Of a stretch of DNA of 64,000 bases, positions 35,501-50,500 are shown piece by piece; position 1 is the stretch's first letter; each line of letters begins with the position of its first letter. The notes below the pieces were generated by a model that worked only from the letters and a program-made list of their open reading frames with translations, was not told the DNA's origin and searched no databases. The stretch is from positions 46,075,172 to 46,139,171 of the forward strand of contig NC_058339.1 of NCBI RefSeq assembly GCF_905475395.1, in the 5' to 3' direction. Made by a program: the position numbers and the translations under genes. Source of the DNA: Chrysoperla carnea (lineage: Eukaryota; Arthropoda; Insecta; Neuroptera; Chrysopidae).

Positions 35501-38500
35501 AATTTAAATCAGAAAGTTGATCTTGATAAAAATAAACAAACAATTTTTGATTCAAATATTTTTTCGAAAAATGCTATCTAAAATATCATTATTGCATTTA
35601 ATCGAAAGAAAATATTCTATAGTTTATCGATAATTGTATGTCAAAGTCATGTACAAGCGAATGTCCTCCATTGCTCTTGACAAGTTTTGGCAAAAGCATT
35701 TTTTCGTAATTAGCGTGTTTTCTTTCGATTAAATACAATAATGACATATCTTTAGGTCGAATTTCCTCCAAAAACTGACAATTTTTGAAAAAATAGTTTA
35801 AATGGAAAATGTAAATTTTTTATGAGGAAAAACTTCTAATTTAAAGTGTTATCTTATCTATAACCGTTTATGATCTAACTTGCCTATTAAAGAAACCTGA
35901 AGAACCAAGTCCAATCTGATGTCAGAACATGTTCCCCATAAAAGTTTGAAACTTTTGTTTAAATTATTTTTTGATTGGTTTACTACAAAACGAGCTATTA
36001 GCCATTATAGATTAAAATGACCTATCCTTTCTATTGATGTTATGTTTTTTTCAGATCTGCTCCCTTGTGAATTTGGAAAGAGCAGAATATTTTAAGTTCA
36101 AATATGATTTTGACCACCTACCCCAAATAATATTGTTATGAAAAAAAACGTGTCTTTAAATTTTAACAAGTTGGTTTTATAACGGAAATCACAATTCGGT
36201 ATTTAATTAGTTAGAAGTATCCGTTAAGTAATGATTGGCCTGTTAAAATTTTGTGAGAAAAGTTCCAAATAGTTATTTTATGTAATATTTAGTTTAGTTA
36301 TAGGAATTGCACAGTTAATTTGACGATGCCTTTCAACTATTAAGTACACAACATATTCCCTCATAAATATTTTGCGTTTGTCGGTTTGTATTTAGAAATT
36401 AGTATCTCAAATGGTTTCTTTTTGTAATTTTATTCGATCATTTCGTAATAGAACTTAAGATGTAAGATTAATTAAAATTATCGTAAACTAAAAACATTAT
36501 ATTTATTTTATCATTCGCTTTATTTATTTTAAATTGATAGATTAAAATAGCAAACATATTATACATATAGAATATTATGAAACATGAAGATATGATCTAC
36601 ATATTTAAGCAGACTTAGAAGTGTGAATTAATTAAATTGCTTAATTACACGTTCTTTGACAACGTACTTGTTCATCAAGCTACTTTTTGCATGTTGAGTT
36701 TAATATGTAAGTCTTTATTTCAAATGACGGTAGCCCTATATATTATGAATGTGAAAGTAAAGATTTTTGCTTGTTTGTTTCTTACGCTTTCACGCAAAAA
36801 CTAATGAATAGATTTGAATAAAACTTAACAATAGCTCATATAGTTCATATATCAGCTATGTTATAATGAGCTATAATTTATTAAAAGATATATTAAAAAA
36901 AATAAATAAAATTAAAAAATTTAATTTGATTTGATATTACCATAAATTACATATTTCTGTAAAAATAGTCAATATAAAACATATCATGGCCACCTTTTCT
37001 GATATACTCAATGAATTATGACTATTTCACATTTAAAAAAATAGAAAACCGTACATATATATTACCTGAGTAAAACAATCCCAAACATTATTTCGAATGT
37101 TATAGAAAGGGGATAAGTGAGAGCAAGAGAGTTGGAAGCTATAACACGGTGGTCTTTATCAATCTTTTCTTTTAAATGAAGCAAAGCGGGTGGGTATCAC
37201 GCTAGTGTTTAATAAAAATCCAACAAGTTCATTTGATTTTAGATTACCTTGTTTTTATTTAGTAATATAGGTGAATAAACAAACAGTAAACATGTTAAAC
37301 GGTAAACACTCATACAAAATGTGAAACCCGTTTCAAAACTCGTAAAATACTGAGCAAAAATGACCGAAAATCAATGGCTGAGGACTGAGAGGTCGCTAAT
37401 TACTATGCTGATGACAAAATTACAAAATTTAAAATGGTTCATCCAATATGTCCAGCCATAGAAGTAACAAGTACTATTTTTCAAACGGTTTGTATATTTT
37501 GCAATTATTTGAAAATTTTTAGGAGGTCATTCTTCCACCCACTTGACACGTATGTTACTGTCTCATTCTTATTACCACTTCCTATCTACTAAACGAATAT
37601 CACGTTTTCATACTTTTTGCAAAATGTTCAGGTTTGGACTAACATTAAACCAGATTCTTTTGCTGTGCCCCCAAAAAAGATCTTCCGCAAGCAGGCTTAA
37701 AAGTTACATCCGTTTTGAATAAAGTTCAAAATTTGGAAGTCAGCTCTTGGTTTATAGTTTATTGGCTCATTTTTCATATAGAAATGTATAAATTTATTAT
37801 TGAAGGAAGATATAAATCATAAGAATGAAAACATAATTTTGCAATCAAAATCTATCAATTCTTGTAAGTTGTTCAGTCTAACATTGCACCAAATGTTATT
37901 TACGTTTATTAGTACATACCTACCTACAAATGTATCTAAAACAATTTGTTACATTATACATTATTCATGTCAATATGAATTTATGCATTATTCTATATAA
38001 ATTCTAAATTCTATATGGTTGGATAGTAACGGTTTTCCCGAAACGAACTGTTATCCTAGTTATCTGAAAAATAATTTTTCTTATTTGATCACTTTTTGCG
38101 TGTTACCAAGCATGTGACAAATAAGTTTCATATTTTGGCTACATTTTTTCCAAAACTTTCTATATGTTTACCTTATAGTGAAAAGTTTAATATTGAAATT
38201 ATAGATTCTATTATTTTCTCTTATACTTCTTGAATTCTTATATTATCTATATACATAAGAATAATAATTTTGGTGGTGAAAAGAGGATGATAGTTTGTTT
38301 AAAAATTCGTGATTTTTGAATTAACTACTTAACCGATTTTAAAAATTATTTCACCTATAATAAGAGTAATTACACTGCAGAGTTTCTGGGATATCGCAAT
38401 GTTTGGTTCGATTTTAGTCCGTATCTCAAAAACTATTTGATCAGTGATCAAATGTCGATTTTTGTACTTTTTGGGTCAAAATTACCTTATATACTGAGTT

Positions 38501-41500
38501 TTATCGAAATTGGAGGTAAAAAATTTTTTTGCAATTTTTTTAAGGGGTACCCCTTTGATAAAATCCAGAAAAACGCAAACAAAAATTTTGTTTTTGAGTT
38601 TGATGAAACTCGGTGGATGGGGTTACTTTGATCCAAAAAGTATAAAAATCAGATTAATTTAATGATTGGATGCAGAGTTTCTGAGGTATTGTAATATTTG
38701 GATCGATTTTAGTCCGTATCTCAAAACCTATTTGGCCAGTCATCAAATGCACTCGATTTTTGTACTTTTTGGGTCAAAATTACCTTATATACTGAGTTTT
38801 ATCAAAATTGGAGATACAAAAAATTTCTCGATTTTTGCAATTTTTTTAAGGGGTACTCCCTTGAAAAAATTTAGAAAAATTTGTTTTGGAATTTGATGAA
38901 ACTTACTGAGTATCATGGACAAAACTTAAAATTCATAGAATTGTGAATAAAAGGGTGGATAAGTGAGGGCTATAAAAAAAATCAAATCAGTTTAATAAAT
39001 ATGGTGGAAGCGCAAGTAAATATAAGGTGTCTTACGTACCTACCACATAGATGCCTATAATGCAGCGAAATTCCATTATTTTTGTCTGTCATTTGGTGGA
39101 ATATTATTGAAGAAGGATAAGGTAAAATTAAAGAAGGATTTCTAGTATTTTTAGTTACCAAATTTATCTTTAAGGAGTTATACATTTTTATATTCAAAGT
39201 CTCGATTATGAAATGTATAATGCATCTACAATATCAACATAGTTACTTGATACCACCCGTATGTGAGTATTGTGTGTTGCCTAGACTACCGACACTGTAT
39301 GTAACATTTTCTAATTAGATCATATAGATATTATGGATTACAGTTTCCTTTAGAATAGACAATCTAATGTAAGACAAAGTTTTACAAACATAAATTTTTA
39401 AATATTTTCTTGAAATATGAAAAATATTTTTATAAACTAGATATAGGTAGTACCTACCTACCATTGAATAGATAGATTTAAATCCCATAAATTATTATTA
39501 AAAAGTTTTTAGTGCTTACGTTTCTTTTTTCTTTATGCTTTTAAAGTAATAAATCAAATTAGTTATCTACAGGGTGTGCCTAGAAGGTCTCTACAGCGCT
39601 TTATCAGATAAAGTGAGATAGTGCAGATCAAAATCAGTAGACTTAGCTTGCTTCTAAGGAGAGTTAAAAGTCGAGAGTTAAGTTTTACAGTTGAAATTTG
39701 TAAATAGTATTTTTATTAACTGAACCTCAACCGCGAAATATTTTGCTAAAATTGGGTATACTGACTTTGTTTTATAGGACAAAAAAGTCCAGATAAAAAT
39801 TAAGTTTTTCGTCAGTTCATTGGCATAGAACGTCAGGTTTTAGAATTTTACCTCCTCCCCGTATTTCTACGCCAATAGGGGTAAAGATTTGAAATTGAAG
39901 AATTTAGATTCAATAAATTGTGAACTAATTGTGAAAAAATATTTAATTAATAATTGTGAAAAAGTTACCCTTAGTAAAAATCGCCTGTCCTAATGGTTTA
40001 CTCGAAATTTGCAATTTTAATAATTGGAAACAGTTTCTACAAAAAATTGACCTATGCAAAGAGAAGTTGCATGTTTTTTAATTTTATTTTAAATGCTAAA
40101 TCGATTTATTTTGTGCTGTACTATATCTGTTATACTCCAGCAAACAATGTAATCAATTAATCTCTAATTTCAATTTTAGTATCTGTATTGATAGGTAAAA
40201 TCTAGATAATATTTATTAAATTTAAAAAACTCTCGACGTAAAATATATAGCTATTACAAGTATATATTATAGTCATTTTGTTCAAAAAAAGAAGTAACCT
40301 GACAAGTTTTCCGGGAGTTTTTAAAATAGGTAATTTTAGAGATTTTGAGATGCTATTTTCGAAGTTCCACTTTGATACCTCGTATCTTTGCTGCTCGCAT
40401 CGCTATATTGGAAAATTGTCGTCGAAAAGCAGTTTTGCTGAATAACTCGTGTCTATGCCTGATTAACTCGTTTAAACAAGCTAATACCTCTCTAACATAC
40501 CTCTCAAAAGTTGATTAATTTTGAAGTGATATTTATTTAATGCTGGATAGACCAGTGAAGCGAGATATGGATAGTTTGCCATAAGTTTCTTTGCTTACTT
40601 TCAGGCATTTTATTATATTCTGAGCTCAGTTTCCAGTTTTGAACTCCGAATAATATCCACTTGATACAATTTCGTTCTCAAAAGAGCAAGTTTTTCTGAA
40701 TATATGGCAAGAACTATTGACCTGGATAAGCAGAAACGTCTCAAAAAGTATGGACCAAAATGTTATTCAAATAATATTTAATTAATTGAACATCTTAATA
40801 ATATTTATTACATTACATTGACCCAATAAATAAATAATTATATGACATCCAAATACGACAAAAGTTTTATCATTTAATAATAATAATTCTATTTTTGTGG
40901 AGAAAAACAGAAAGTATTAAAAATATTGACAGGCTGCAGTAGAATAACTATTTTCAAAAATCAAGAATAAAACGAAGTATAGGTAATGAAATCTTATCGT
41001 GAAATGTTTCAATCGTAAGACCATCTATAGCCCGTCCCATGTCATCATATATTAAAATGATACAGGAGAGGGAGACCAACAATATTGCTCCAAGAACCTA
41101 TGGTGGTTTCCTCGATTTTTTCCCGAGAATCAAGTTTGAAATTTTTTTGTTTGCTTCTATTAAATAATATAAAAATACCATTGGCAGAAATTTAGACTGC
41201 GGTGTTTTTGATCTGCGGAATTAAATTTTATGGACCGAAGATATTTTTTATTTTAACCAGGTACGAAGGCTATCTATCCTATGGTAACACGAAATATTAA
41301 TGGTAAAAATTTTTATTCAGAAAACGTAAAAACGAAAAAAAACGTTCGCAAAAATTGTCCAAAATAGCGTTTTTTTCAAAATGACATAACTTGAAAACTT
41401 ATGAAGGTATTTTAATAAGGTCCACCTATTATATAATTTTGGTACACAGGAAATATTTAATAGCGTTTTAATATTAATATTTTATCAGTTATAACATGAC

Positions 41501-44500
41501 CTATTTTTATCACCCTTTATTATGTAAAAATTACGACCGCAATAAAATTTCATATTCCGCATTAAGACGTATCTCTATTTTGAGTATCCACTGAATTTTA
41601 CTATTCCATTATTTCTGTTTAAATCGCTCGTTTTATTTAGTCTAGCCAGTGTATTAGTTGCTATGAAAGAGGTTGGAACTTCTTTATTATTATTTTTGTT
41701 ACTATATCTCAAACAATTTAAAGAAGTTTTACCGTAGTAAGTAAAATTATTTTATATGTGCATTATAATTTAAGGACATTCGACTGCAATAAAAATGCTT
41801 CAATTTGGTTTTATTCACGAAAATTGTTATTAAAGCAATTTTATGAAATATACGTCGCCCATGTTTGTATTTTGTGGTGTTTGCATGCATGTACACATGT
41901 CCAAATGTGGCAATGATAATGTCAGACTCTATCAAATACCTACAGTTACCTAACAGTATACTATAGAAGATAAAAACCATTTCACTATAATAATTGTTCG
42001 ATTTTATTCGATATCTAACTTACATAAAAATACTTGAAAAATTATCACTATACGCTGAACATTAAATGGGCTACTTTTGAAAAATATCGAATACTCAAAT
42101 GCCTACCAATATGTATCCGTATCTTTAGGATTTCATTTTCGACACCAAGATATTACAAAATTTCATAATGGCATTGTTTCTAAAAACAGCGTCTTCGTAG
42201 ATGTGTACAGCTATTATGATATCTCACGCCCTTTTGTATTTGTACCAAGTTTTTGGAAAAATGTTCATCTCTTTATCAGTACTATTAAAGATTGCGTCAA
42301 CTGTTCGAAAACTTTGTAATACAAAGTATTTCTTACAAAAATACCAGCTGCGTTTGTTCAAAAATTAATTCAAATACGTAAGCACGAAATCGAAATATTG
42401 TGCGAAATTTGTAATGGCTGTAGCTTCAAAGAGAACATTTTTCTGATCAAAACATTACCTGGATCAGAAAACCATTGAAAACCCCCTTGAAGATACAGCC
42501 ATCACAAATTTTGCACGATATTTCGATTACGTGCTGATGTTATTGAATTAATTTTTGGAACAAACACAGTTGGTATTTTTGTGAGAAACGTCTTTGTATT
42601 GCAAAGTTTTGATTTACCCATAGTACTGGCAAAGAAATTGTTCATATAAAAATCTGTTGTTCGAAACTTATTTCCAAAAAGCTTAAAGTACAAACAGCAA
42701 AGGGCGTGAGACATGATAATAGCTGTACCTATCTACAAAGAGGCTGTTTTCAGCGATGCTATTATGCAATTTTTGAAACTATTGGTTTTGGACAAAGAAT
42801 CAAAAGGCACTTTTGACTTAAAATAGTTCAGAGAATACACTCTAAATCTATGACCACCTGTATATGAGAAATTTTAATAATTACCTATATTCAATTTAAA
42901 TGCATTTGCGGTAGAAAATAAATTTGGTTATAGATTAACTTGTAACAGGGTCTTAAAAACAAAGGATTAGAAACAATTGAATTCTCGACCTACTTTCCGG
43001 GCTAAATAGAGGCTCAATAAGATTATACATCTGAGATAGCTCGATCATCAGTATTTTACGAATTCTTTTTACACATTTGTATTATAGAAATAGATCAATA
43101 AAAAATTACATTCATTTATCAAACAATTTTTATGATTATCATCTCCTACACAAAGAATTGTGAAATTTATATTATAGATAATAATTATACTCGATAAATC
43201 ACTGAAACGTATTACAAACATGTTGTGTTCTGATTGCCTATCTATCTATCTTTTTATTCTTTTTCGTGACCATTTTCACAGTGTTACATAGCGTTGAAAG
43301 CACAAACAAATATAAGCTTATGTACCAGAGATGATAAACTCGTACTAATTTTATGTTTGATTAAACAGAGGAGATGTTTATTGATCGAATTTGTTCCCGA
43401 AATAAACTAAAAATATTTACATGTACTTATATTTATGTATTAGTAGGCATCTACAGGTGGGACCAAGAACTGTGCGATTTTGTGAAAGTTGTAAAACAAG
43501 AATCTATTAATTTTAATAACCTGTAAAAAAAGCATTAAAGAAAATTAAATAAAGTCAAGATGATCTTTGGATCGAAAATGAAACTTAGAACGAACTAAAT
43601 TGATAGAAACTAAATCGATGATAGAAACAAAAATTGTAGGACAAGTGTTTAAAAAATCAGTTCTTCAGTACATTTCTATCTCTCTGTCTATATGCTCGTA
43701 AACACTCTAACAATACAACGGATTGAGCGCTTCCACGTAAAATTAAATCTCCGAACATGTAATGTTAATCAATCGAGGTAAATCAAATTTTTTGAGCAAA
43801 ATTGAAAGTTTTCCTTATCAAATAAAACAATAATCATATTAATTGATTTACAAGTCTCGGTGACATCCATGTATTTTTTGGTGCGTAGTCATAGTAGGGA
43901 CAATAAAATCGATGCCAGCGTTTCCAGTGAAAAATTTTGGCGATAAAGGTGGTTGTTATGACTAATTCTTTACATGTTAATGTTATAGGAAATGTCAAAT
44001 TAAAATTATTGAAAAAGACTAGTAAATTAAACTTCATGAATTAAAAATTGTGAAAATAAGAAATCAAATTGCACAAATATTATTTTTCAAACGTAATTTA
44101 TCACAATTATTTATTTAAATTTGTGAGACAATAATATTAAATTTTCAATGTAAGTCATAAATGCAATCCATACACGTATATATACCTTTACATATATACA
44201 ATTCTATAATTAAAGTAGTGTATAGTTACCATCGAAACGCCTTCAATAAAACTCACGCACGGTATTAATAACTTTAATAAATGCATTTAATTGAAAAGAT
44301 GTATATTTGAAATTTGTTAAGATGTGACTTCAAAGATAAAAATTGGTAGAATTAGTATTTGATTTAAAATTATATCCTTAAAATTCAAATTATATTTTAA
44401 TACAGATAAAGTGTATAAAAGTATAAAATTGAATGTACTTATAGTTGTTGTGAAAATATGAAAAGCGAAAGATATTAAAAGATACGACACGTTATGTCTG

Positions 44501-47500
44501 TAAATTAATACCAAGATAAATTTTACTTTTTTACTTTTGGGGTGGAGTATTTTACCAGAATGAAAAAGGTATGCTTATATAATATGTTAAGTAACTTAAT
44601 AATAAGTGTAAATAATATATTAAAGTATGTATATTAAATAAAAATTAAAAATTAAAGCAAAAGTAAGAAAGTGTATTTTAAAAGATTTTTATTAAAAATT
44701 CATGAGACTGACTTCCTCTGTAAGTGTTATTTTGATTTTAAAGTACCGACGAATAAGTATAATAATAATTAGAGAGATAAAAGTTTGTTTTACAATAATT
44801 AAAATCTAAATAAAATTTTTGGTAGGTTTAAAATTAAATTCGATACGTCTGAAAAATTTCACTTTTGGAATTTATTTATACTTTAATTAGTATTTTTGTG
44901 GTTCGCGGATCTACTATAAAATAATAATGACAAATATTTGAAGCTATTAAGTGAAATCAATAAATAACATTTGATCGATAAATTTAATAATCAAATGAAA
45001 ATAGTTTTGTTTAATTGATTGGCCGGACCAATAAAAGAAAATGGACCAATAAATGAAAAAATTTTACGAGAATTTCAAAAACCACAAGGAAACTAATAAA
45101 AGTTGTTTTTTTTATTATAAAGACGATTGTTGTTTTTGAAGTGAAAATTTGTTTAGGCATGTTGAGCATTTATTGGGTGAACAAAAATCATGAAACTCGT
45201 GTCATCGTCACGCAACATTGAGCACACTTAATTCCATGATGGGTGAGCGCTTGAAAACACTGTGTGTTGTTGCTATTTCTTATTATTTATATTAGTTTTT
45301 TATACATCCGTTAATAATTTCAATTTAAAAATTATGAAATTATTATTATTTATACTATAATTAATTAAAAAATTTAAAAAAAAACAGCTTTTCCAAAGTT
45401 TTAAGTTTTCACTTCCGTCGACAGTCCCATCTTTTCTTTTATGGTTTTTCTTTTTTAAGTACATTTTTATAAATTCAATGAATATTCTTTAAATAAACTT
45501 TTCCATTAAATCTCTGTCTTAACTATCCGACTCACAAAAAAATGTTTCATTCAAGGAATGTTGGCACTTTAATAAGAAACAACTTTCTAATTTAAAATTT
45601 TCTTCTATCTCTTACTACTTATGAAGCAATGTGAGATTTATATTGAACTTGAAAGCTTCTTTTCTTTTATAAAACTTATTTCTCAAGCATATGTCAAGTT
45701 AAAGAGAATCTTCTATATTGCATGCCTATATCGCGCACATGCGTGGCATATATCGAAAAATTAGTTTTCCATTTTTACCTACGATTTAAAAAGTTTCTCT
45801 AAGAATTATATGATAACTTTAATGAAAGCAACTAATCGAAAGCATGTGTATAATACTAGGTCTATAAAAAATATTGGGAAGGTTGACGGAACGAAACAAA
45901 GTTGAGAAAAGCAGCCAAATTTGTCTGTATCGTACAGGCGTCTATGATTTTCTAAACATGTTATATGAAATTTTAGTCATAAATTATTATCAGAAAGTAA
46001 CATGTTGGTGAAACTATTCATGCAATTTGGCTTCAATACAAATGATCAAGTAAAATTACAAAGGTGATGTATGCATACCTACCTACCACTACCAACCCAA
46101 ACAAAACAATTTATTTTCATATTTGATACTACATTTAAGTAATTTAATAACATCATATAAAGTTATTATTATATTAGTATATCTATAGATATTTTTACAT
46201 ACCTAAACAACCATTTCCTAAAAATAATTCAAGATGTGCGTGATAAAATGCTTGAGGAAAATTATTCCATCGACCAGACTCTTTATGAATAAGAACACGC
46301 AAGGCAAATGGTATTGCAAATATAATTGCAAGTAATGCTGCCGCTGAATATCCTGTAACATAAAATATTAATAATAATTAGAACAACCGGAGAAAAGTTT
46401 TATTTTTTTTATAAATCAAATAAATGTAATTACAGATAATAAATTTTACTATTCGGTTATTGACTTAAATAAATAATTGTAAGCCTGAAGTAACAAAACC
46501 ATAACCATAAAAACAAATGAAATAAATTGGTTGCAAAACACGAAAATAAATATATTTTTCTTTTCGTGCTTCAAACTTCCAAAATTGGCATTTCTATCAA
46601 GTGATACAATCAAATTATTTCACCACTTTCGTTTCAAATAATTTTTCATACAATTTAAGGAAAAAGATTAGCATTCGTTGGGTGAAAACAAAAATGCAAA
46701 ATGTATTGCATGTACCTAATTACTATTTTCGAACATCATAATTATGGTATGCAGCTACTAAAGGATGAATGAAATTGAAAAAATGTAAAGTTGATCGGGC
46801 AAATCGAATTTTATTATTTTAGAACTTGATATTTTAAGTTTTAGTCCATATTTTTATACGCTACATAAGTATATGGTAGGTATACTAATTTTAGCTCCAA
46901 GTTTGTAACGCTCAGAAATATTTATGCTACAAACAAAATTTTATCGTGATGGCTCAAAAACGAAAAGAGATATCGAGCTGGTTTTTATAGCGTGCTCAGG
47001 GCGTAAAAAGTGAGTTGAGTTCGTAAAAGAGTAACATAGATCAATCGATTCTTGGGTTTGTAGAAATCGTCTTGTAAACCGTAAGGGATAGAAGAAAAGT
47101 TAAAGTAAAAAATGTTTCTTTTGAAAAATAAAACACTTTTGTTTCAAACATTTTTTCGTAAATATCATTGTTTTCCCGAATGAGGGAGCAAATTAGGGCA
47201 AAGCTTTGATGACCATTTTCTCCAAAACTAAAAATGATATAGAGTTGAAAATTTGTAGGTAGTTTCAACTAATAAATCTTGTGAAAGATTTTCGAAAATC
47301 AATAAAAAAAATTTTCTAGAAAATAATTCGAAAAATTTTCTAAGCCTATTTTTTAAAACTAAATAAACCGTTTGTTTCCAACTTTGACTGCAATTTTCTA
47401 TAATCTCTTAATGTCAGTTTGTAGAAAAATAGTGCGTTGAATTCTACAAAAAATGACCCGAAAAATGTAAACTAGCTGAACTAGTGATAATAAAAACTAA

Positions 47501-50500
47501 TTTTAAATTTACTTTTTTTCACAAACTATCAAAAATTTTGTTTAGTTTGGATTTTTCTAATCGAATCGAAAATTTATTTCTCGTTTAATTAAGAAAAATT
47601 TTTTGTGTTTTATAAAATAAATTGTCTTTTATGATTTATATCCCATAACATTTGTTTTCCTTTATACTATTGTAATAAAATATATTTTCATTACACAACA
47701 ATTGTACCTATTCTTCCAGCGTAACTCATTATATGAACTTAATTGTTGTAGATTTTAAGGAAAAGCCAATTAAGAATTTGAAGATCATGTTATTAGTAAA
47801 ATTTTTTATGAACAAGGCTAATGATTTGAAATTAACATAAATTTAATAACATACAACGGAGTAGATACTTAAGCATAATTATTTACCGTAAAATGTAATT
47901 ATTTACGGTAAATATGGAGGTGAAGACTACCGGTTATAGGTAGTCTCCGGAGGCCCGTACACAAAAACACCGAGCTCTCAATAAACTGTCCAGTGACTGT
48001 CTGCTATTTGAAGGATTGATAAAGATAAGTTTGATAATGGTAAGAAAAAATGAGTTTAGAGTCGTGACTTAAATGTAAAATTTATGGAAATGGCGCTTTT
48101 CAATTTTTGTGTTTTTCATCGATTTTTATATTTTTGCCGTATATGTTAAAAGAAAACCATTGACAACATAACAGCAGAAAATTTAAAAATTATTAAAAGG
48201 ATTGAAAACTTTAATATATGCGGCAGATTAGGAAAAATTGTCAAAAATATGGAAATCGAAAAACTCAATTTCCAGAAATTCATCAGTAGAGCAAGTCAAA
48301 AGTTGCCAAACTTAATTTAGCATCGTATAAATGGCAGAAAAAAAGCTTATGGTGATTAAATAATGATTCTATAATTTTAATATGTACGAGATATCAATAA
48401 TTCTATGATCTAATGTCTGAAATTAAAAAGAAATTATATTGATATCTTTCGTTTTGTTTTTATTCCAATTAAAAAATGTATTACTCTTATTTTCATCCAC
48501 AATTTTCACAGAGTTTTTCTCTCAATATGGACTCCCTCTACAAAAAATATGTGCTTGAAAATTATACTGAAAATGATGGTTTTGTATCTAACTTTGATTG
48601 TGGACATCGAAAACATAATCTCTACATTACATATTACATGTAATTTGTGTTCAGAAGTAATAAAAATAGGTTAATCCTCTATTATTAAAAAGTCAATAAA
48701 AATACGACCATTTGGCATTGCATTCGCAGTATCAAAACAGCTGGAGCCTTAAATATATAGGTATTGTAAATGTATTTAGAATACTAAATTCTGTTTATAT
48801 ATACATACACCTGTCACATGAATATCCATTATTACTTCTATATACATGCAACTAGTTACTGTTTTCACTGAAATTTAACTGGAATACAGGGGAGTGGTTT
48901 ATGTCATACAATTTCGATAAACTCGATTTCCAAATAAATTTTTACAGTTAATTGGCTAAAGGTAATGTCTCAGTTTTTGTTACATAGTTTCTTGGAACTA
49001 CAACATAAGTATTAAAATAGTCTCCATACAAGAAATTTTAAATAATTAAAATCTAAAAGAAAGAAACAAGTACAGTAGTTCACATAGCGACTTTAACAGT
49101 CGCGGTCCATTAAAATCTAAGCCTGCTCAAATCTTCCCAATAATGAGATCCGACTATTAATGTCGCTATGTGAACTACTGTTCTATTTAACGCAGTCGGG
49201 TTTTTGATTTTTCTAAATTATTTATTTTATTTTAAACTTTTTAGTGTCCCGGCACTAAAAAAACCTTCTTATTATACTCTACTTATATTAAAACTTTTTA
49301 AACCAATTTATTATTCTTAATTATGTTTAAAAATACATTTTATATATATTTTTGTAAATCCCCTTTAATTTCCTTTATTTTGATATCCTACTTGATACCC
49401 TACTCGATACTCAATACCTTTGGTTAATTTTTTAAAACTATCGTCTATCAAACATCTATCTAGAAACACTTGGGATCCATCGAGCCGTTTGGAAGATATC
49501 AGGTAAGAAAGTTTACAAACAAATATATAAACATGGATACATACAAGATTCGCAAATATAACCACTCCTTGACAGTCTGGTAAAAAATAATCTATTTAAT
49601 TTCTTCTTCCATTTTAGTACTAATAATAGAGTCCAATAGCCACTTCGATCTCAAAAATTAAGAGAAGAAGACGAGAATTTGGTTATAGGTAGTTGAAAGG
49701 GTATAAAATAAATATATCAATAATCCAATTGAGTTCAAGAAAAATTCGGAATAATGAAAAATTAACATAAAAATGTTAGTTTTTCTAAAACAAATTAAAA
49801 AGTTTGATTTAAAAAAGTGTTATATAAAAGTTTCAAAATTGACTCAGATATGCCACATTTTACGATGAGTACTATTTTTATGATACTTTTATTATATAAG
49901 ATAATATGCATGAAGCAATACATTTTATCAGTTTTTGAAAAAAGTGTAATATCACTATAAAGCTCATAAAACAGATATATTGAATGTTCAGATGTAGAGC
50001 GTACATTAAATGTCGCTTTAAATTCGTTGGCCAAATCATTCAATGTCTTAATAATGGAAAAATTAAGTTCATACTCCAAAGGCATGACATATAATTTTAA
50101 CATATAAATAATTACTATGGAAATGAATGGTCAAATAAACCTGGCTCAATTCATTTCGAAAAGTGAAGTGATAAAATTATTAGGTAATTCAAAACAATAA
50201 TTCAAAAGAACAAAGTCAACTCAAATATTTCAATTTCAATTAAAATATTTTCAAAAATTTGTCCCAAAAAATGATAGCTCTCTAAATATCCTTTTCATCT
50301 CATCTGATGTCCTGGACTATCACTTTGATATTTATTTAAGAAGGAGTGTAATAAGTTTAAAGTGTTTAATTGTGCGTCTCTGTTTCTACAAGCGCAAAGT
50401 GTTTAAGTCTGCGTCTGTCTGCATCGTAGCCAATAAACGGTCGAACCGACTTGATTGAGAACATTTTATAGCTAAGTTTCCAAAAATCGGTTTACAAGGA

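Noticed and set aside
49795..50103. 102-codon minus-strand frame as a gene nested in the GPCR intron
   Set aside because: It has AT-driven composition (Ile, Leu, Asn, Tyr, Lys), no recognised motif, and no promoter or poly(A) context. It remains possible but is unsupported.
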